64,000 nt of DNA from Turbatrix aceti (lineage: Eukaryota > Nematoda > Chromadorea > Rhabditida > Panagrolaimidae). The stretch lies in NCBI GenBank assembly GCA_963969345.1, contig OZ017770.1, forward strand, positions 1,993,246-2,057,245, written 5' to 3'. Shown here piece after piece: positions 59,834 to 64,000 of the stretch. The notes below the pieces were generated by a model. That model worked only from the letters and a program-made list of their open reading frames with translations. It was not told the origin of the DNA and made no database searches. How positions within the stretch are numbered: position 1 is the first letter of the stretch; every line of letters starts with the position of its first letter. The translations under genes were made by a program, and so were the position numbers.

Positions 59834-60300
59834 GTTACTTTTTGTTGTTGTTTTTTTGTGATAGATAAAATATAGCATTATATCAGTTCTAACATGCGCC
59901 TTTGACGTTGTCTTTCGTCTTTTTATATTTGAATTCTTTTTGTTCGTGAACGAAAAGCAGTTTGCGCTCTGGAAATGATGCGTAAGTACGACGGATGGGT
60001 TCAGAAGGACGACGAAATTCACCATGCCTAATTAACTGCCTTCTTTTCTTACCAAGTCGTGTATCTTACCCTTAAAATTTTTGTTTCTTTTTTTAATTCA
60101 ATATTTGTCTTGTTACGTCACATTGACTTACCTCAACATTATTCCCAAGCTATTGGTTGACTGCTCACCGGGAAATACATATGTGCTTTTTTGTGGTTCC
60201 TGAGACGAAAAGGCGTTTTGTCGCTCTGATTATCTGATGATGAATGTGTTTTCTTGCAAACCGCAACTAAATTTCTTTCAGTGTTCTACATATTTACGAA
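59834..60300. other. Intergenic region between MRPL46 and HRS
   Basis: 467 bp without a recognised exon. AAATTTCTTTCAG ends about 20 nt before the HRS ATG. The gap is larger than a usual nematode operon spacer, so co-transcription is possible but not favoured. Confidence 0.45.
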
Positions 60301-62460
60301 ATGTCGAAGCAGTTTGACAAAGTCTTGGGTGAGTGCCGTTTTTCAAAGGTGAAATTCAGGCTATAAGTTTTTCAGAGGATGCCACCAACGCTCACAACAT
60401 TGAAACAGATTGGTCGTCTATCATGAGCTGCGTGGACATGATTCGTGGTCATGAAATTTCGTAAGCACTTTCTTGCCAATTTGTATTCTTGTCTTTGAAC
60501 AAATAAGTGATTGCAGAGCGAAAGATGCTGCATCGAAAATTTCCAAACGTCTTGCGTCTACCAATCCTCACACGGTCGACCACACCGTTGTTCTTCTCGA
60601 TACGTGTATGAAAAACTGTGGTTCCCAGTTTCATTCCTACGTTTTTTCGAGTTCGTTTCTCACTGTTCTCGCTGAATTGATTATGCGTCCTCAAAACGTG
60701 GGTTTTTATGTAGTACTGCTGTTCTTTGAAGCTTGTTTTAGTTTACATTGACAAAAGCTACGCAAGAGAAACTCCTAGAAATGATTCAATCCTGGTGTCG
60801 TGCCTTTTCATCGAATCGAAAATACCACGATCTCGGACAACTCTACGAGATGATCAAGGCTCGGGGCTTCTCTTTTCCTCCCGTCAATGAAAATGAAATT
60901 ATGTTTACTTCTCAATGCGCTCCGGACTGGGTTGATGGCACCGAGTGCTACCGCTGTCGCCTTGAATTCAATCTCATTCGACGTAAGCATCACTGCCGAG
61001 CTTGTGGTCAGATCTTCTGCGGCAGCTGTAGCTCGCAGTCTATTGAACTTCCTCAATTTGGTATCGAACGCAAGGTTCGCGTCTGTGATAGCTGTCTGCT
61101 CAAGGAAACCAAAAAACAAGAAGAGCGGGTCAACACGACGGAGAAGCTCGTCGACGAGCAGCGGCAAAGAGAGCTTCAGAAGGAAGAAGAGGAACTCCAG
61201 CTTGCGCTTGCGTTGAGCCGAAGCGAGGCTGAAAGTCGCCCCGCAGCGCTATCGGAAGCCGCTATTTCTACTGGTATCTCAGCTAAGGAATCGCTTGCAT
61301 CGATGGTCATGCCGGCGGTATCTGACACAACTAGCATTTACCGGGGCTCAGCTGGTGAGTTTTTGACTTATTTAAAGTTTTCAAAATGCTTTTTGTTATG
61401 CCGAATTTTTTGACGCATTTGACAGCAAAAAAAAATTTTTATATAATTATTATGCACTCAGTTGAAAAGAAAATCAAAGTTCACCAGTCATATGCATAAT
61501 ACGATGGGCAAAGTGTTCATTTCAGCCAAATCGATGGTATCCGACGACTCGATCGACTCTCGTCTAGCTCATTACCTTGATCGCTCGTACTGGGAAAAAA
61601 CCCTTGAAGAGGTTGGTTTTAATCGATTTTTAAAGGAACTTCGATAACTGGTGTTGCTTTTTTTCCAGCGCGGGCTTTGCGACTTGCCTTCAAATCACAA
61701 AAGCGTGTCGTCGACACCCACCCTCGGAGTAGCAGCACCCGCGACAGCCAACAACGTGACCGGTCGCTGTGGTACGCGTGACGCGAAGGAAGATGATACG
61801 ATGAATCTCCTAGTTGCAAAGGATAACGTGTCTCTTGCCAATACTGGGTATGATTCTAGCATTGCGGATGTCAACGACGAGGATGCCGAGATCGATGCTA
61901 CGCGACGTTTCTGTGAGAAGCTACGCGAGACTTACGATACGATGGATAATCGCATGCGAAGCAATCTCATGCGTGGCCGACCGATTTCGAACGATACGGC
62001 TATTCACAAGCTTTTTGCATCGCTTGTAGAAATGCACGGTGATGTCACAAAGCGACTGTATCAATTTGACACCGAACGAAGTATGTTTGATTTTTTGAAA
62101 TAGGTAATTTTTACGACTCTAAATTTTAACTTCAAGCCGAACTTGAGCATCTCCAAGACCTGTGCTCTCAGATCCATGACTGCCGACAAGCTGTAAACGC
62201 GCTACGCGAAGAAAATGAACGTGCCCGCCAGGAAGCGCTTCTGAAGGCCCAGCGCATGCGTCAGGAGAAGATGCAACAGACACTCGCTGTCATGCGCATC
62301 AAGAAACAGGTAAGCTTTTTGTATAGTGTTTATATGCATCAATGTAATTCTTTTTTTTCAGGAGACTTTGTTGCATCAGCGTCGCATAGCTCTCGAACGC
62401 TTCCAGGAACACGAGAAACTCATGCAGCTACGCGGAAATGATACCGATCCCCGACCTTAA
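60301..62460 (+). CDS. HGS: HRS / HGS, ESCRT-0 endosomal sorting protein
   Basis: Eight exons: 60301-60328, 60376-60460, 60517-60697, 60742-61354, 61526-61611, 61669-62080, 62137-62309, 62362-62460; 558 aa, shorter than the about 750 of vertebrate HGS. It recognises ubiquitinated cargo on early endosomes and recruits ESCRT-I. Order: VHS domain (about 1-140), FYVE finger (about 158-222; PDWVDG, RRKHHCRACG, RVCDSC) binding PI3P, one ubiquitin-interacting motif (EEEELQLALALSRSEAE, about 255-272), a linker with DSRLAHYLDRSYWEKT, and a coiled-coil core that pairs with STAM (LEHLQDLCSQIHDCR, REENERARQEALLKAQRMRQ). The long Pro/Gln-rich C-terminal tail with clathrin box seen in vertebrates is absent. 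Confidence 0.95.
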
Positions 62461-63313
62461 CTATGGCATTCGAATTTCCATTGATTCACTGATTTTTGTG
62501 ATTGTAAAATATATTTTCTGTAACTCCACGCCTGTAACTTGGGGATAAAGCGCTATATCTGTAGTCAGTGTATAGATTGTCGGGAGTGGAGAGTACGCAC
62601 AAAATTTGGAGTTGGAGCGTACTTAACGATTGAACAACTCGGCTAGCCGGACGATCGTTTCTGGTTTCTGCAGCTGCACAAGTCATCACTTTCCCTGCTC
62701 CTTTTTACGGGAAAGCGCTAGTCTCTGGCTGCCCGAGGTTACATTCAAATTACAATTTTCTGCTCCAGTTCGTTCGTAGTAAATATACCAACGGATTTGC
62801 TCTCTGGATATATCCTACAGCAACAAACAGACCATTTGTGTGCCGTCGCTGTGGCACTCTTTAGTCTCCTAACGAGTTCCTCACGAATATGAAATAACCT
62901 CTTCTTCCCATTAACTGCAAAATCGGAGCCACCGGGGAGTCACACAATGAGAACACAGCCCAGAGTGTTTTCGAAGGACAATTGTGTGCGCTTGCATCAG
63001 AGGGCGGTGACATAGTCTGTGTTGCGTGGTAGTAGATACTACTCTCCTTCCAGCTGACCATAGTGGGATTTTGCAAACAATTTTAAAAAAGAACAAATAG
63101 TAGGAGGTGTATAAGAGTCTTCAAATACGTGCAGCAGGTTTTGCAAGCATCGGTTGGAATTGATGGGAAGAATGTATATTTTATTGATTCCCACAACGAT
63201 AAATTTTTATTTGGCAAATGCATATAATTTTTCGTACTTTCACATTTGTTGGCGATCGATTTTTAATTAACGTTTCAACTTGGTAACTATATGTGTACGT
63301 TTTCAGGTTGGCC
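62461..63313. other. Intergenic region between HRS and phosphorylase kinase gamma
   Basis: 853 bp with no recognised exon, RNA gene or repeat. It ends in the acceptor CGTTTTCAG 7 nt before the next ATG, again suggesting leader addition. Confidence 0.5.
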
Positions 63314-63840
63314 ATGACGGTTGCTACGGTTGATTCGGATGACGAACAAATTGGTGAGTTTTTCGATGAATTAGAAAGATGATTTATCGACGGCTTTCAG
63401 ACGAGCGATCGCACGCTGAGCTTGAATCTGGGTTTTACAATGCCTACGAGCCACGCGAAGTGCTCGGACGGGGCATAGCCTCTACCGTGCGTAAATGCAT
63501 CGAAAAATCAACGAATCAATTCTTTGCTGTCAAGATCGTCGACGTAAGCACGGAGAGACAGTCCGAGTCAGATGCCAATCGTCTCAAGGAAGAAACGCTC
63601 TCTGAGGTTGCTTTGCTACGATGTCTTTCGGGTCATCCATCCATCATTGCAATCCATGACTTTTTTGCAACTCCCACGTTTCACTTTGCCGTCTTTGAAA
63701 TGGCTCCAAAAGGCGAACTCTTTGATCTGCTCAACAAAGCTGTAACCTTCAGTGAAAAGCGTTCGCGTAACATCATGCGGCAGCTTTTCGATGGCGTGAG
63801 CTATATGCACGAACGGCAGATAGTCCACCGCGATTTGAAG
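63314..63840 (+). CDS. PHKG: Phosphorylase kinase catalytic gamma subunit, 5' part
   Basis: Two exons visible: 63314-63353 and 63401-63840 (160 codons); the gene continues past the window edge. The gamma subunit phosphorylates glycogen phosphorylase in the cytosol and is controlled by calcium through calmodulin. Seen: FYNAYEPREVLGRGIAS with the Gly-rich loop (GRGIAST), the ATP-binding Lys in FAVKIVDVS, the helix-C Glu in KEETLSEVALLRCLSGHPSI, hinge VFEMAPKGELFDLL, and the catalytic loop HRDLK at the exon end. The order and spacing match PHKG better than other CaM-kinase-like enzymes. The C-terminal calmodulin-binding part is outside the window. Confidence 0.9.
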
Positions 63841-64000
63841 GTGAGTCGGTTTGCTTTATGCTTGTTTACTTTTTAAGTATTTGTGAAGCCTTTAATCACT
63901 GAGATTGCGGAACCAATCAAAAGCCAAAGGTTAATGAGCTCTCGGCTGAGGTTTTTTTTTGATGACGCCAGCTGTGTAGAAGAGTTTGTGCTTGATAGGT

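Noticed and set aside
61452..61500. Alternative HRS acceptor after GCACTCAG.
   Set aside because: It leads to an in-frame TAA after about a dozen codons, whereas the acceptor at 61525 continues the conserved protein.

Overview
This is eukaryotic, animal-type nuclear DNA, most likely from a nematode; an exact clade cannot be read from the window. Genes are cut into many short exons separated by introns of about 45-60 bp with GT..AG borders and pyrimidine-rich TTTTCAG/TTTTTAG acceptors. At least six start codons lie 0-12 bp downstream of a strong acceptor-like site, as expected for spliced-leader addition. Products include a nematode-style i-type lysozyme, globin and orphan peptide-type GPCR. 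All gene models were spliced by eye: I checked that exon phases add up and that joined proteins follow the known families. No search was run.

Layout. 1-8.6 kb: Galpha(i/o) subunit (+), then NCKAP1/GEX-3 of the WAVE actin-nucleation complex (+). 8.6-22.1 kb: a 6.2-kb gene-free stretch, then a TR2/TR4-type (NR2C) nuclear receptor (+) with two long introns. 22.1-27.3 kb: AT-rich gene-free DNA. 27.3-29.5 kb: a rhodopsin-class GPCR (+). 30.4-31.3 kb: two different hAT-type non-autonomous transposons placed back to back, sharing one 8-bp target sequence in three copies. 31.4-35.6 kb: two tandem SLC22-type transporters (+), 121 bp apart, with an operon-like junction. 36.7-39.0 kb: NAPRT (NAD salvage, +). 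39.4-46.2 kb: ATIC (last two steps of IMP synthesis, +). Its introns hold a candidate internal promoter and alternative first exon, a complete i-type lysozyme gene on the opposite strand, and a second copy of one hAT element. 46.5-47.5 kb: aldo-keto reductase (-). 50.7-52.1 kb: a VGLL4/Tgi-like TEAD cofactor (+). 53.1-54.3 kb: globin (+). 54.6-58.0 kb: PDZD8 ER lipid-transfer protein (-). 58.9-59.8 kb: mitochondrial ribosomal protein L46 (+). 60.3-62.5 kb: HRS/HGS of ESCRT-0 (+). 63.3 kb to the edge: 5' part of the phosphorylase kinase gamma subunit (+).

The genes are mostly unrelated housekeeping and signalling functions, as usual for an animal chromosome. The notable local structures are the SLC22 pair, the NAPRT-ATIC nucleotide-metabolism neighbours, the crowded ATIC locus, and the recently active hAT elements. 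No tRNA, rRNA, CRISPR array, virus or bacterial gene was recognised.
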